This document shows positions 16,023-25,367 of a DNA stretch of 42,106 nucleotides, in pieces. Numbering within the stretch: position 1 is the stretch's first letter; every line of letters starts with the position of its first letter. The stretch spans positions 1 through 42,106 of the forward strand of contig NZ_RHHV01000026.1 of assembly GCF_003710905.1 (NCBI RefSeq). The letters run 5' to 3'. Origin of the DNA: Brevibacillus parabrevis. GTDB lineage: Bacteria > Bacillota > Bacilli > Brevibacillales > Brevibacillaceae. A model generated the notes under the pieces. That model searched no databases, was not told where the DNA came from, and worked only from the letters and a program-made list of their open reading frames with translations. A program made the translations under genes and the position numbers.

Positions 16023-16054
16023 ACAAAAAAGCCATCCCTGAATGCGGGACGGCT
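16023..16054 (-). terminator. Terminator of the ykfB-ykfC-ykfD unit
   Basis: A 9-bp stem AGCCGTCCC / GGGATGGCT (one G-U) with a 7-nt loop, followed on the minus strand by TTTTTT. It lies about 40 nt after the ATPase gene. Confidence 0.9.
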
Positions 16055-16092
16055 GAAGAAACATGTCGAATAGTGTAAAAGGAGTCTGTGCT

Positions 16093-17052
16093 TTACTGAT
16101 AAAGATGACAGGCAGCAAAATGGTTGGTGTCCACTTCTTGCCACACAGGCTTTTTCTGGGCGCAAACCTCTGTCGCGACAGGGCAACGCGTACGGAACAC
16201 ACAGCCGCTGGGCGGATTGATCGGACTGGGCACGTCGCCTTCGATAATCTTCCGCTCGCGGTTTTTCTCCAGGTCTGGATCGGGAACAGGAATAGCCGAC
16301 AGCAACGCCTGCGTATACGGATGCTTGGGAGACTCATACAACTTTTCGCTCGTACTCATTTCTACCATGTTGCCCAGGTACATCACACCGATCCTGTCGC
16401 TGATATGTTTAACCATGGCAAGATCGTGGGCGATAAACAAATACGTCAAGTTTTGCTCCCGCTGCAAATTTTTCATCAAATTCACAACCTGTGCCTGAAC
16501 CGATACATCGAGGGCCGAAATCGGCTCATCTGCGATAACGAACTTCGGATTGACGGCAAGTGCGCGGGCAATCCCGATCCGCTGGCGCTGCCCGCCGCTG
16601 AACTCATGCGGAAAACGGTTCGCATGCTCCTTTTGCAGGCCCACCATCTCCAGCAGCTCGACTACCCGCTTCATCCGCTCTTTCCCCTTGTAAAGCCCGT
16701 TCAATTGCAGACCTTCTCCGATGATTTCGGCGATATTCATCCGCGGATTCAGCGACGCGTACGGGTCCTGAAAAATCATCTGAATGTTTTTCGTAATCTT
16801 GCCTCGATCGGCAGCAGAAGCTTTGTGTACGTTCAGCCCGTCAAACAGCACCTCGCCGGAGGTCGGTTGATACAAGCCGATAATCGTACGGCCAGTCGTT
16901 GATTTTCCGCAGCCAGATTCGCCTACCAGTCCAAACGTCTCCCCTTCGTAAATGTCAAAGGAGACGTCGTCAGCCGCCTTCAGTGAGAGCCCTTTGCCAA
17001 GCGCAAAGGTTTTTGTCAGGTTTCTTACCTGGACCAGCTTTTTTCTTTCCAT
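16093..17052 (-). CDS. ykfD: Oligopeptide ABC transporter ATPase (OppF/YkfD type)
   Basis: Nucleotide-binding subunit partnering DppD. The 319-aa protein has Walker A GESGCGKSTTGR (about residues 43-54), the Q-loop, signature FSGGQRQRIGIARAL, Walker B FVIADEP and the H-loop FIAHDL. The Opp/Dpp-type C-terminal extension contains two cysteines (CVFRTRCPVATEVC) that in this family can bind an Fe-S cluster or structural metal. I start it at the ATG with GGGGAGGAG upstream rather than at the in-frame upstream codon inside ykfC. The position after ykfC matches B. subtilis ykfD. It is the final gene before a strong terminator. Confidence 0.94.
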   Translation of the reverse strand: MERKKLVQVRNLTKTFALGKGLSLKAADDVSFDIYEGETFGLVGESGCGKSTTGRTIIGLYQPTSGEVLFDGLNVHKASAADRGKITKNIQMIFQDPYASLNPRMNIAEIIGEGLQLNGLYKGKERMKRVVELLEMVGLQKEHANRFPHEFSGGQRQRIGIARALAVNPKFVIADEPISALDVSVQAQVVNLMKNLQREQNLTYLFIAHDLAMVKHISDRIGVMYLGNMVEMSTSEKLYESPKHPYTQALLSAIPVPDPDLEKNRERKIIEGDVPSPINPPSGCVFRTRCPVATEVCAQKKPVWQEVDTNHFAACHLYQ

Positions 17053-17077
17053 CTGGCTACTCCTCCCCGTTATCCTT

Positions 17078-17995
17078 TTACCAGTATCGTCTGGAGATCG
17101 CATGTTCCTTTTTCAGCTTGTAGCTGTCGAGCTTGACGATCTCGATGGCGCTTCGCGAATCCGGTGAATGGATCATTTCCCCGTTGCCGATATAAATGCC
17201 GACGTGATGGACTCTGCCTCTTCCTTCTTCATAGGCAAAAAACAGCAGGTCACCCGGGAGCAAATCGGCTTTTTCAATCAATTCCCCGGCTCTGGCCTGA
17301 TCAGAAGCATCGCGCGGAATTTGAATGCCGACAGAGCGGTGCATATTGTAGGCAAAGCCGGAGCAGTCATATCCATATGACGACATGCCGCCCCACAAAT
17401 AATGCAGATCGAGGAAGCGCTTGCCCGACTCCACAATGGCCTCGCCGCGATTTCCGGTCAGTTCGATCGGCTCGTTTGCCCGCACAATGGCGACATCCGC
17501 TTTTGGCAAAAGAGCTTCGCCGTTCGGCACTGCTACTTTCACCCACTCGGAACCGTCTTCTACGAGCGGCAGCTTCGTCAAGAAAGCAAGCTCGATCCCC
17601 GGCTCCTGCTCTGTGGAATGCAAATGGGTAAACGCCGCTGTAACCATCGCCAAATTTTGTCCATCCTGCACAGCAAAGGCGGCAGACCACGGACTAAGCT
17701 GGCGCGACGGCACCCAACCGGGATAGCCCGTTTCGTTTTTGCTGGTCGTCTGGTCAGGAATCAAAATGTGCGCCCAATCGCCCTGCTCTTCCACTACTTC
17801 TACGCGAGTGCCGAACAAAACTTGCGTCTGGATCGCGTTGTTGTCATAAAAGCCGAGCTTTTCCTCAACGGTCAGCGAATCAAGCCAACCGCGCGCATCA
17901 ACCGGAACAGCGAGAGCCGCCTGGTCGATGTCACGGGGAGATTCGGGCTTCGTCCATACAGTTGCGACGGACACGGAGACGATTGCTGGTTTCAT
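17078..17995 (-). CDS. ykfC: Gamma-D-glutamyl-L-diamino acid endopeptidase (NlpC/P60)
   Basis: Releases L-Ala-D-Glu from murein peptides in the cytoplasm. The 305-aa protein has no signal peptide. Two SH3-like domains (about 1-170) are followed by an NlpC/P60 domain with catalytic Cys in YGYDCSGFAYNMH (about residue 208) and His in RVHHVGIYIGNG (about 263), plus the AMIHSP-type third-residue region (EMIHSPDS). The ATG lies 2 nt after the ykfB stop with GGGGAAGAG upstream. The neighbours (epimerase and dipeptide ABC transporter) place it in recycling of imported cell-wall peptides. Confidence 0.94.
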   Translation of the reverse strand: MKPAIVSVSVATVWTKPESPRDIDQAALAVPVDARGWLDSLTVEEKLGFYDNNAIQTQVLFGTRVEVVEEQGDWAHILIPDQTTSKNETGYPGWVPSRQLSPWSAAFAVQDGQNLAMVTAAFTHLHSTEQEPGIELAFLTKLPLVEDGSEWVKVAVPNGEALLPKADVAIVRANEPIELTGNRGEAIVESGKRFLDLHYLWGGMSSYGYDCSGFAYNMHRSVGIQIPRDASDQARAGELIEKADLLPGDLLFFAYEEGRGRVHHVGIYIGNGEMIHSPDSRSAIEIVKLDSYKLKKEHAISRRYW

Positions 17996-17997
17996 TT

Positions 17998-19092
17998 TCA
18001 CTCTTCCCCTTCCCACAAACGGATCGAACGAATGCCCAGCCCCGGCGCATCCGGCATCGTCATCACACGGCCATCGTAAGTCACAGCACCATCGATGCCA
18101 TCATGCAGAAGCATGAGCGGTGCGTCGAAGTCAAAGCGGGTAATATTTTTCTTGCTGGCTGCAAAATGCGCTGCCGCCGAAACAGCCAACCGCGATTCGA
18201 TCATGCTGCCAACCATGCATGGAATACCGTGTTCTTCGGCCAATTGGTTGATCAATTGCGCTTTGAAAATGCCGCCCGCCTTCATCAGCTTGATGTTAAT
18301 CATGTCAGCTGCCCGGTTTTGCAAAACTTGCAACGCCTGCGCCGGCGAAAATACACTTTCGTCAGCCATGATCGGCGTATCCACCGAATCCGTAACCCGC
18401 TTCAAGCCTTCCAGATCGTGAGCTTTTACAGGCTGTTCAATCAGTTCGATGCCAAGCCCCATGTCCTCCATTTTGCGAATGGATTGAACCGCTTCTTTCA
18501 CATTCCATCCCTGGTTGGCATCAAGACGAATTTTCACCTGATTGCCCACGGATTTGCGAATCTCCTGGATACGCAAAATATCATCCTCGATGTTGTCCTT
18601 GCCCACCTTGATTTTCAAAACGTTAAAGCCTTGGTTCAAATAAGCAGCCGCATCTTCGCCCATCTCTTTTGGCGAATTGACGCTGACAGTATAGTCCGTT
18701 TCCAGCTGGTCGCGATAGCCTCCGAGAAACTGGTACAGCGGCATTCCCGCCCGTTGGGAAATCAAATCGTACAGCGCAATATCAACTGCTGCCTTCGCGC
18801 TTGTATTCCCTACCATCGATTGATGCAAAGTTTGAAATACTCGTTCGTAAGCAAGCAAATTCAGGCCGATCAATTGCGGCTTCATCGTGTTCATGATGGC
18901 AGATTCGATGCTTTCGATGCTGTCGCCGGTAATGACGACAGTAGCAGAAGCCTCTCCCCACCCTACCATTCCGTTGTCGCAAGTGATTTTCACCAAGACA
19001 GATTCCAGACTGTTCACCGTGCGCAAAGCTGTTTTAAAAGGCTTTTTCAAAGGTACAGAGATTCTCTTCACTTCGATGGCTTGAATAATCAT
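17998..19092 (-). CDS. ykfB: L-Ala-D/L-Glu epimerase (enolase superfamily)
   Basis: Epimerises L-Ala-D-Glu to L-Ala-L-Glu so that peptidases can degrade it. The 364-aa protein shows the muconate-lactonising-enzyme layout: capping domain (about 1-120) and barrel with catalytic KxK (LKIKVGKD, about 157-163), metal ligands Asp in RLDANQG, Glu in IEQP and Asp in MADES, and the second-face lysine in NIKLMKAGG. I start at the ATG with a GGAGG site rather than an in-frame codon eight residues earlier. It has its own promoter after the dppE terminator and is followed by ykfC with almost no gap. Confidence 0.95.
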   Translation of the reverse strand: MIIQAIEVKRISVPLKKPFKTALRTVNSLESVLVKITCDNGMVGWGEASATVVITGDSIESIESAIMNTMKPQLIGLNLLAYERVFQTLHQSMVGNTSAKAAVDIALYDLISQRAGMPLYQFLGGYRDQLETDYTVSVNSPKEMGEDAAAYLNQGFNVLKIKVGKDNIEDDILRIQEIRKSVGNQVKIRLDANQGWNVKEAVQSIRKMEDMGLGIELIEQPVKAHDLEGLKRVTDSVDTPIMADESVFSPAQALQVLQNRAADMINIKLMKAGGIFKAQLINQLAEEHGIPCMVGSMIESRLAVSAAAHFAASKKNITRFDFDAPLMLLHDGIDGAVTYDGRVMTMPDAPGLGIRSIRLWEGEE

Positions 19093-19156
19093 GTTTTCCT
19101 CCATCTTTTCTAGCACGCATGCTTGCTTTATCTATTTTTTCGTTGAATCAAACTAA

Positions 19157-19184
19157 ATTATAGCACTATTAAAACATTCGGCAA
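19157..19184 (-). promoter_or_regulatory. Promoter of ykfB-ykfC-ykfD
   Basis: On the minus strand TTGCCG (19179-19184), a 16-nt spacer and TATAAT (19157-19162), about 65 nt before ykfB. The -35 touches the T-tract of the dppE terminator. Confidence 0.7.
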
Positions 19185-19227
19185 AAAAGGGGGAGAGTCA
19201 TTTCATCCGCCTGAAATGACTTCTCCC
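19184..19227 (-). terminator. dppE terminator
   Basis: Long stem (GGGAGAGTCATTTCA against TGAAATGACTTCTCCC, one bulge) with a 6-nt loop and TTTTTT on the minus strand. Confidence 0.93.
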
Positions 19228-19239
19228 GGCAAGCATGTT

Positions 19240-20898
19240 TTACTTCACGACTGCTTTTCGCAAATCGGTATAGCTGAGCGACGAGCTTTGGATTCCGCTG
19301 ACTTTGTCGCTGGTGAGCAGCGATGTGTTGTAGAAGTACAGCGGCGCTACTGGCGCTTCGTTCAGCAAGATTTTCTCGGCGTCGTGCAGCATTTGCAAAC
19401 GTTTGGCATCGTCTGGCTCTTTGTACGCGCCTTCAATCAGCTTGTCGTATTCAGGATTGCCCCATCCAGTGCGGTTGCTGCCGTTCTTCGACTGGAAGAT
19501 GTCCAGGAAGTTGATCGCATCTCCAAAGTCAGGCAACCAGGAGGAACGGGCAATTTGATATTGCAGCTGTTTTTGCATATCGGTCAAAACTTTTCCTTCT
19601 ACTTTTTGCAGCTTCACATCTACGCCCAGATTTTGCTTCCACATTTCTTGCGCTGCTTGAGCTGTTTTTTCGTTGGCTGTTCCGCTGCGGTAAGTGAGCG
19701 TTACTTCTGGCAGCTGAGTATAGCCTTTTTCCTTCATGCCTTGCTCCAGCAGCTTTTTCGCTTCAGCGGCATCGAACTTCACCAAGTCTCCGCCCACTTG
19801 ACGGAAATCGCCCGAACCGTTGGCGTCTGGCAAGCCGAAGGAAACGAATCCGGTTCCCGGTTTTTGCTGGCGCATCAACACGAGGTCTACCAATGTTTGA
19901 CGGTCAATTGCCAGGCTGAACGCTTTGCGAATGTTGACGTTGTCAAACGGCTCTTTCGTCACGTTGAAACGGTAGAACTCTGTGCCTGCGCCATCTTTTA
20001 CGTATACTTTGCCATCTTTGAACAACTGGTCAGCCATATCCGCCGGAACGGTCGTGGTTCTGTGCAGCTCTTCATTCGTGAACATTTGGTACTCGGTATT
20101 TTCATCATCGATCATTTTCCAGACAGCGCCCGGCAACGTTACGTTTGCCGCATCCCAGTAGTTCTCGCTTTTCATCATTTTCAATTCGCTGTCATGCTTC
20201 CACTCGGTCAGCTTGAACGGCCCGTTGCCCACAAAAGTGCTCGCTTCGGCAGCCCATTTCGGATCTTTTTCCACCGTCGCCTTGTGAACCGGGAAGAACG
20301 CCGGGTTAGAAGCGAGAAGCAATGTCCAGGAAGCTGGCTGTGCCAAAACAACTTCCAGTGTCTTGTCATCCAACGCTTTTACTTTCACACCGTCTACAGG
20401 ACCTTTTCCGCTGTTGTACGCTTCGGCCCCTTCGATAATGAAAGCGAGGAAGGCAGCTGGAGATGCCAGCGCCGGGTCGAGCATGCGTTTCCAGGCGTAT
20501 TCAAAGTCTTGCGCCTTTACCGGCTCGCCGTTGCTCCATTTGTTATCGCGCAAGGTGAACGTATACGTCTTGCCATCCTCGGAAACTTTCCACTCGGAAG
20601 CTGCCGCAGGCTGAGGCTTCTGGTTCTCATCCAGTCGCGTCAAACCTTCCATCAAGTTGTTCAAAATGTTGTAGGATGGCTCGTCAAAGCCGACTGGCGG
20701 GTCGAGCGAGGTAGGCTCCTTGATGTTGTTCAAAAGCAAAAGCTTGGCTGCCTGATCTCCCGGTGCAGGAGTCTGCTGGTTGTTGGTCGCCGGTGGTGCC
20801 GATTCATTGTTCGCTGGCGCTTGACCCGAACTACACCCGGTTACGAACATGGAAACAGCAAGCGAAGCGGAAAGCAAAATAGTCGATAGTTTTTTCAC
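19240..20898 (-). CDS. dppE: Peptide-binding lipoprotein of the ABC transporter (DppE/OppA family)
   Basis: Extracellular solute-binding lipoprotein. The 552-aa protein has a lipoprotein signal with lipobox VTGC (Cys 22), a Ser/Pro/Asn linker, and the SBP-5 fold with EPTSLDP, LRDNKWSNGEPVKAQDFEYAWKRMLDP and the C-terminal NEAPVAPLYFYN. Initiation is at a GTG with AAGGGGG upstream. Genomic company (Ala-Glu epimerase, gamma-D-Glu peptidase) suggests that murein tripeptide is the main ligand, as shown for B. subtilis DppE; broader oligopeptide binding is possible. A 122-nt gap with no visible hairpin separates it from dppD. Confidence 0.94.
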   Translation of the reverse strand: MKKLSTILLSASLAVSMFVTGCSSGQAPANNESAPPATNNQQTPAPGDQAAKLLLLNNIKEPTSLDPPVGFDEPSYNILNNLMEGLTRLDENQKPQPAAASEWKVSEDGKTYTFTLRDNKWSNGEPVKAQDFEYAWKRMLDPALASPAAFLAFIIEGAEAYNSGKGPVDGVKVKALDDKTLEVVLAQPASWTLLLASNPAFFPVHKATVEKDPKWAAEASTFVGNGPFKLTEWKHDSELKMMKSENYWDAANVTLPGAVWKMIDDENTEYQMFTNEELHRTTTVPADMADQLFKDGKVYVKDGAGTEFYRFNVTKEPFDNVNIRKAFSLAIDRQTLVDLVLMRQQKPGTGFVSFGLPDANGSGDFRQVGGDLVKFDAAEAKKLLEQGMKEKGYTQLPEVTLTYRSGTANEKTAQAAQEMWKQNLGVDVKLQKVEGKVLTDMQKQLQYQIARSSWLPDFGDAINFLDIFQSKNGSNRTGWGNPEYDKLIEGAYKEPDDAKRLQMLHDAEKILLNEAPVAPLYFYNTSLLTSDKVSGIQSSSLSYTDLRKAVVK

Positions 20899-21020
20899 TG
20901 TTTCTTCCCCCTTATGATTTTTTTATATGTCGTAAAAGGATAGCGCCGATAGACGACACCCTCTTTTACACCAGATGACCAACTCTTTTGCCCATGCACC
21001 CATGCCTGTAGCCTTGCCCG

Positions 21021-22046
<1,026 letters not shown>

Positions 22047-22051
22047 GCCGT

Positions 22052-22969
22052 CTACCTCCTTGCCTTAGGATCGAACGCATCGCGCAATCCATCACCGAGC
22101 ACGTTGAACGCAAGCATCGTCAATGAAATGAAGAAAGCCGGGAAAAAGAGTCTCCACCAATGCCCTGACAAAATCGTCGAGAGTCCGTCATTGGCCATCA
22201 CGCCCCAACTCGCCATCGGAGCCTGCACGCCCAAGCCGAGAAAGCTGAGGAACGCTTCCCCAAAGATCGCGGATGGGACAGACAAAGTGACATAGACAAT
22301 AATGATGCCTATTGTATTCGGCAAAAGGTGTTTGCGAATGATGTAAAAAGGCTTCGCTCCCATCGTTTTTGCCGCCAGCACATACTCCGAGTTTTTCATC
22401 TGAAGCACCTGACCGCGCACGGTACGGGCCATCCCGATCCAGCCAGTCGCGCTCAAAGCGATGATAATCGTGCCAAGCCCAGGTCCCATAACGACCATCA
22501 GCAAAATAACGACCAACAAATAGGGCAATCCATACAGGATATCGACGAAGCGCATCATGATGTTATCGACCCGGCCTCCCATATACCCAGCGATACCGCC
22601 ATACAAGACACCGATAAAAAAGTCGATCAGTGCTGCCATGAAACCAACGAACAAGGAAATGCGCGCCCCGTACCATACGCGGGTGAACACATCGCGCCCG
22701 AAATCGTCCGTACCAAACCAGTACGTCCCAGACGGCGCTTTATTTTTCATGATTATTGATTGCTTGGAGTATTCATGTCCTGAAATCATCGGACCGATCG
22801 TTGCCATAACCCCGAGAACAATAATGATGACGAGTCCCATCAACGCAAGCTTGTTCCCTTTCAGTCTCTGCCAGGCTCCCTGCCAAAATGTCAATTGAGG
22901 TCGCACAATCGCTTCCGAATTGAGGTTGTCTTTGCGCATTGGAATAAACAAGTCGTCAGAAACGATCAT
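22052..22969 (-). CDS. dppC: Dipeptide/oligopeptide ABC transporter permease (DppC)
   Basis: The 305-aa inner permease has an N-terminal cytosolic stretch, a first span near residues 38-60, and a BPD_transp_1 domain with the EAA-type coupling loop near residues 195-215 (YVLAAKTMGAKPFYIIRKHLLPN). Its ATG overlaps the dppB stop (ATGA) and has AAGGAGAG upstream, so the two permeases are translationally coupled. Confidence 0.95.
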   Translation of the reverse strand: MIVSDDLFIPMRKDNLNSEAIVRPQLTFWQGAWQRLKGNKLALMGLVIIIVLGVMATIGPMISGHEYSKQSIIMKNKAPSGTYWFGTDDFGRDVFTRVWYGARISLFVGFMAALIDFFIGVLYGGIAGYMGGRVDNIMMRFVDILYGLPYLLVVILLMVVMGPGLGTIIIALSATGWIGMARTVRGQVLQMKNSEYVLAAKTMGAKPFYIIRKHLLPNTIGIIIVYVTLSVPSAIFGEAFLSFLGLGVQAPMASWGVMANDGLSTILSGHWWRLFFPAFFISLTMLAFNVLGDGLRDAFDPKARR

Positions 22970-23904
22970 CCTTCGCTCTCCTTTCGATGCAGCTTGATTC
23001 GCGGATCAATAATGCCGTACAAAACATCGACGACGAACATCAAGAAAATCAAGAGGGCGCTGTAGAACACAGTAGTTCCCATGATCACGGAATAGTCGCG
23101 GTTGATGATGCCCGCCACGAAATACTTGCCCATGCCGGGAATGGCAAAGATTTTTTCAATGACAAAGCTCCCCGTCAAAACATTGGCGATCAGCGCCCCC
23201 AGCAAGGTGACGACAGGCAAAATGGCGTTGCGCAATGCATGCTTGATCACGATTGTCGCAGGCTTTAATCCTTTTGCTTTGGCCGTCTCGATATACTCCT
23301 GCGTCAATACCTCCAGCATGTTCGTACGCGTCAGGCGGGCAATAATCGCAATCGGGCCAAACGCCAGCGCCAGTGCCGGCATAACTACGTGCTGCCAGCT
23401 GCCCCAGGTCGCTGTCGGGAGAAGCTTCCACTCCACCGCCAAATACTTGATCAGCAAAGGCGCAACTACGAAGCTCGGTATGGATATCCCGAGAACCGCA
23501 ATGATCATCGCTGCGTAATCGATCAAACGGTTGTGGCGCAATGCGGCAATCACGCCCAGCCCTACTCCTGAAATAATCGCAAAGAGAACAGCAATCAGTC
23601 CGAGTTGAAACGAAACCGGAAAACCGCGAGCAATCATTTTGTTGACGGTATCCGCACTGTTCGCAGTGGATGGCCCCAAATCAAATTGCACCAGCTTTTG
23701 CAAATACAGACCGTATTGGACAAAGAGCGGCTTATCCAGGTTGTAGTAAGCGTTGAGATTTTGCGCCACGGTCTCGTTCAGCGCTTTTCCCTCTTTTTCA
23801 AAAGGAGATCCGGGCACAGCATGCATCAGAAAAAAAGTAACGGTAATAATGAGCCACAACGTAACGATCATGGAGATGAATCTGCGGAAGACAAAAGATA
23901 GCAA
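22966..23904 (-). CDS. dppB: Dipeptide/oligopeptide ABC transporter permease (DppB)
   Basis: The 312-aa permease begins with LLSFVFRRFISMIVTLW and has six predicted spans. The EAA loop (YIETAKAKGLKPATIVIKHALRN) lies near residues 200-222. I start at a TTG directly downstream of AAAGGAGGAG; an in-frame TTG seven codons earlier would lie upstream of that ribosome-binding site. It is the first gene of the dpp unit. No dppA (D-aminopeptidase) precedes it, unlike in B. subtilis. The 23905-24003 leader shows no promoter I can call with confidence. Confidence 0.94.
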   Translation of the reverse strand: MLSFVFRRFISMIVTLWLIITVTFFLMHAVPGSPFEKEGKALNETVAQNLNAYYNLDKPLFVQYGLYLQKLVQFDLGPSTANSADTVNKMIARGFPVSFQLGLIAVLFAIISGVGLGVIAALRHNRLIDYAAMIIAVLGISIPSFVVAPLLIKYLAVEWKLLPTATWGSWQHVVMPALALAFGPIAIIARLTRTNMLEVLTQEYIETAKAKGLKPATIVIKHALRNAILPVVTLLGALIANVLTGSFVIEKIFAIPGMGKYFVAGIINRDYSVIMGTTVFYSALLIFLMFVVDVLYGIIDPRIKLHRKESEG

Positions 23905-24003
23905 GGAATCTCCTCCTTTAATCAAAATCCGGCAAAAAGGTTGATGGGCAAAAAGCTGTCGTTCGCATCCCGGTTGGAAAATGTCTTTCCTTTCCGTATA
24001 AGC

Positions 24004-24050
24004 AAAAAACCCAGCAAATGCGCGATTATCATGGCATTTGCTGGGTTTTA
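24004..24050 (-). terminator. Terminator of the DUF3870 gene
   Basis: A perfect stem of about 15-16 bp (AAAACCCAGCAAATGC / GCATTTGCTGGGTTTT) with a 12-nt loop and TTTTTT on the minus strand. An A/T tract on the other side may let it work in both directions. Confidence 0.92.
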
Positions 24051-24103
24051 CTTACGTGTATGCCGTGCATACGAATAAATAAAGCAGCTTGTGTGTATTC
24101 AAT

Positions 24104-24445
24104 TCACTTGGTGACTTCTGCTTTACTTCTCGTGGAAACAGCCTGTTTGTACTTCTTCTGTGCATCCTTGAAGGCAGCAATCAATGTCTTTTGCGAAGAT
24201 CCAAAATATCGATAGCGAATTTCTTCCCCAATCGCCTCCGACGCAAAGATGGAATGACCGATAAAAATGGATCGGGCAAAATCAGACGTCAGCTGCACCG
24301 TAGACGAACAAGCCGCATCTACGATTTTGTCGTTGGTAGTGTCAACGACAAGCCCAATAAAGAAGGCGCTGAACTGCTGCGTAATCGGATTGTTGGACGA
24401 AGATTGCGCGTCACCTACGATATAAATGGTATCCTTATCAAACAA
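24104..24445 (-). CDS. DUF3870-family protein
   Basis: A 113-aa cytoplasmic protein. It begins with a short strand pattern (TIYIVGDAQ), followed by FFIGLVVDTTNDKIVDAACSST and a C-terminal YFGSSQKTLIAAFKDAQKKYKQ, the features I recall for DUF3870. That family's function is not known to me; it often consists of just this domain. Initiation appears to be at a TTG with GGGG about 8 nt upstream. A much better AAGGAGGT sequence lies about 60 nt further upstream (24506-24513) with no start codon at a usable distance. A 17-bp palindrome overlaps the promoter region. It is monocistronic, between tad cluster B and the dpp operon. Confidence 0.8.
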   Translation of the reverse strand: MFDKDTIYIVGDAQSSSNNPITQQFSAFFIGLVVDTTNDKIVDAACSSTVQLTSDFARSIFIGHSIFASEAIGEEIRYRYFGSSQKTLIAAFKDAQKKYKQAVSTRSKAEVTK

Positions 24446-24554
24446 GTGGAAAACCCCGCTTTTACTATGCTTAACGGGCCGGCCATGCGGGACGTTTGGA
24501 GTGCTACCTCCTTACAATCGCAAGCTGGCTAAGCACTTTCTTACATAGTACCAG

Positions 24555-24571
24555 ACAAATTCGCAATTTGT
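24555..24571. promoter_or_regulatory. Perfect 17-bp palindrome upstream of the DUF3870 gene, candidate operator
   Basis: ACAAATT-CGC-AATTTGT. It overlaps possible promoter hexamers on the minus strand (TTTACA, 18 nt, TACTAT; or TTGCGA, 17 nt, TAAGAA), a position suited to a dimeric repressor. Confidence 0.5.
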
Positions 24572-24677
24572 AAATAAGTCTGACTAATCTTTCGTTTGTT
24601 TGGTGGATATGTTCGTATAATGCACGCAGACTGAAAATCGGAGGTTATTTTTCAGGTTTAATAAAACTTTAATTTTG

Positions 24678-25229
24678 CTAAAACTTCACTTCTTCGACAG
24701 AAACGACGGGAAAAGCATGCCCTGGAAGAATTGGCAAGAATGGCTTTTCATCCACATAAGCCACCATGATATGCGACGGTCCAATCATCGTTTTCGGAGC
24801 CATTTGCAAACGATCTCCGCGTTCGGTCACGACCGTGATCAGCAGTTGCCCGCCACCCTGCCGGACAGCCCCGGGAGTTGCACTCACTGGCACGAGGCTT
24901 TCTCCGTTGTATTGCAGCAACAGATGCAAGTCCTGCCGCCAGTTACGAAAATCAACGTAATGACGCACAAAATGAATCGGAGCGTTCGTCACGCCTTGCT
25001 CCCCTGGAACATATGTTTTTTGCTGCCGCGCATAACCGCCATTTTCGCTCATCCTGCGATCAAACCGCTGCATTGCCTCTTCTTCGACAAGATCGATTAC
25101 GCCCTCTGTCTTGAGTACCGGGTCAACGGCAAACGTTGCGTGGTGATTCGCCAACTCCAAAAGCATTTTGACCTCTGTTTTTTTCTGCATGGCCAAATCC
25201 GCATCGACAACATATGTACCCATCAGCAA
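24678..25229 (-). CDS. TadE/TadG-like membrane protein of tad cluster B, start unresolved
   Basis: The readable protein from the ATG is 183 aa. It resembles Tad-associated pseudopilin-like proteins, with a membrane segment followed by DADLAMQKKTEVKMLLELANHHATFAVDP. The rest is a soluble domain ending PGHAFPVVSVEEVKF. Most of the membrane span (reading NLLSISAILLFLLMG) is encoded upstream of this ATG in the same frame, but no ATG, GTG or TTG is available there. A GGAGG site with a TTG 4 nt later (25275) is one base out of frame. A frameshift, a sequence error or an unusual start is therefore likely. It is the last gene of cluster B, 138 nt after its neighbour. Confidence 0.65.
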   Translation of the reverse strand: MLMGTYVVDADLAMQKKTEVKMLLELANHHATFAVDPVLKTEGVIDLVEEEAMQRFDRRMSENGGYARQQKTYVPGEQGVTNAPIHFVRHYVDFRNWRQDLHLLLQYNGESLVPVSATPGAVRQGGGQLLITVVTERGDRLQMAPKTMIGPSHIMVAYVDEKPFLPILPGHAFPVVSVEEVKF

Positions 25230-25347
25230 AAAAAGCAGGATGGCTGATATAGATAAAAGATTGATGCCCGTACAATTATCCTCCTACGTTGTTATTTTCT
25301 TTTTTCATTAACTTCTTTAGCTTTTTTTGTGTGGATGATTATCACTT

Positions 25348-25366
25348 GGACTACGTGCCGTAGCCC
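25348..25366 (-). other. Hairpin just after the 138-aa gene
   Basis: An 8-bp stem (GGGCTACG / CGTAGTCC with one G-U) with a 3-nt loop begins immediately after the stop codon. There is no T-tract on the minus strand, so an mRNA stabiliser or partial stop is more likely than a terminator. Confidence 0.4.
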
Positions 25367-25367
25367 G

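Noticed and set aside
23926..24003. Possible CodY-like box (GGAAAATGTCTTTCC) before dppB
   Set aside because: Only a loose match to the AATTTTCWGAAAATT consensus, and no promoter could be fixed nearby. CodY control of dpp is known in B. subtilis, but this site is not convincing.
24596..24660. Plus-strand TATAAT and GGAGG downstream of cluster B, suggesting a divergent gene
   Set aside because: No -35 at a suitable distance and no start codon after the GGAGG; the only plus-strand frame beyond is antisense to the TadE/G-like gene.
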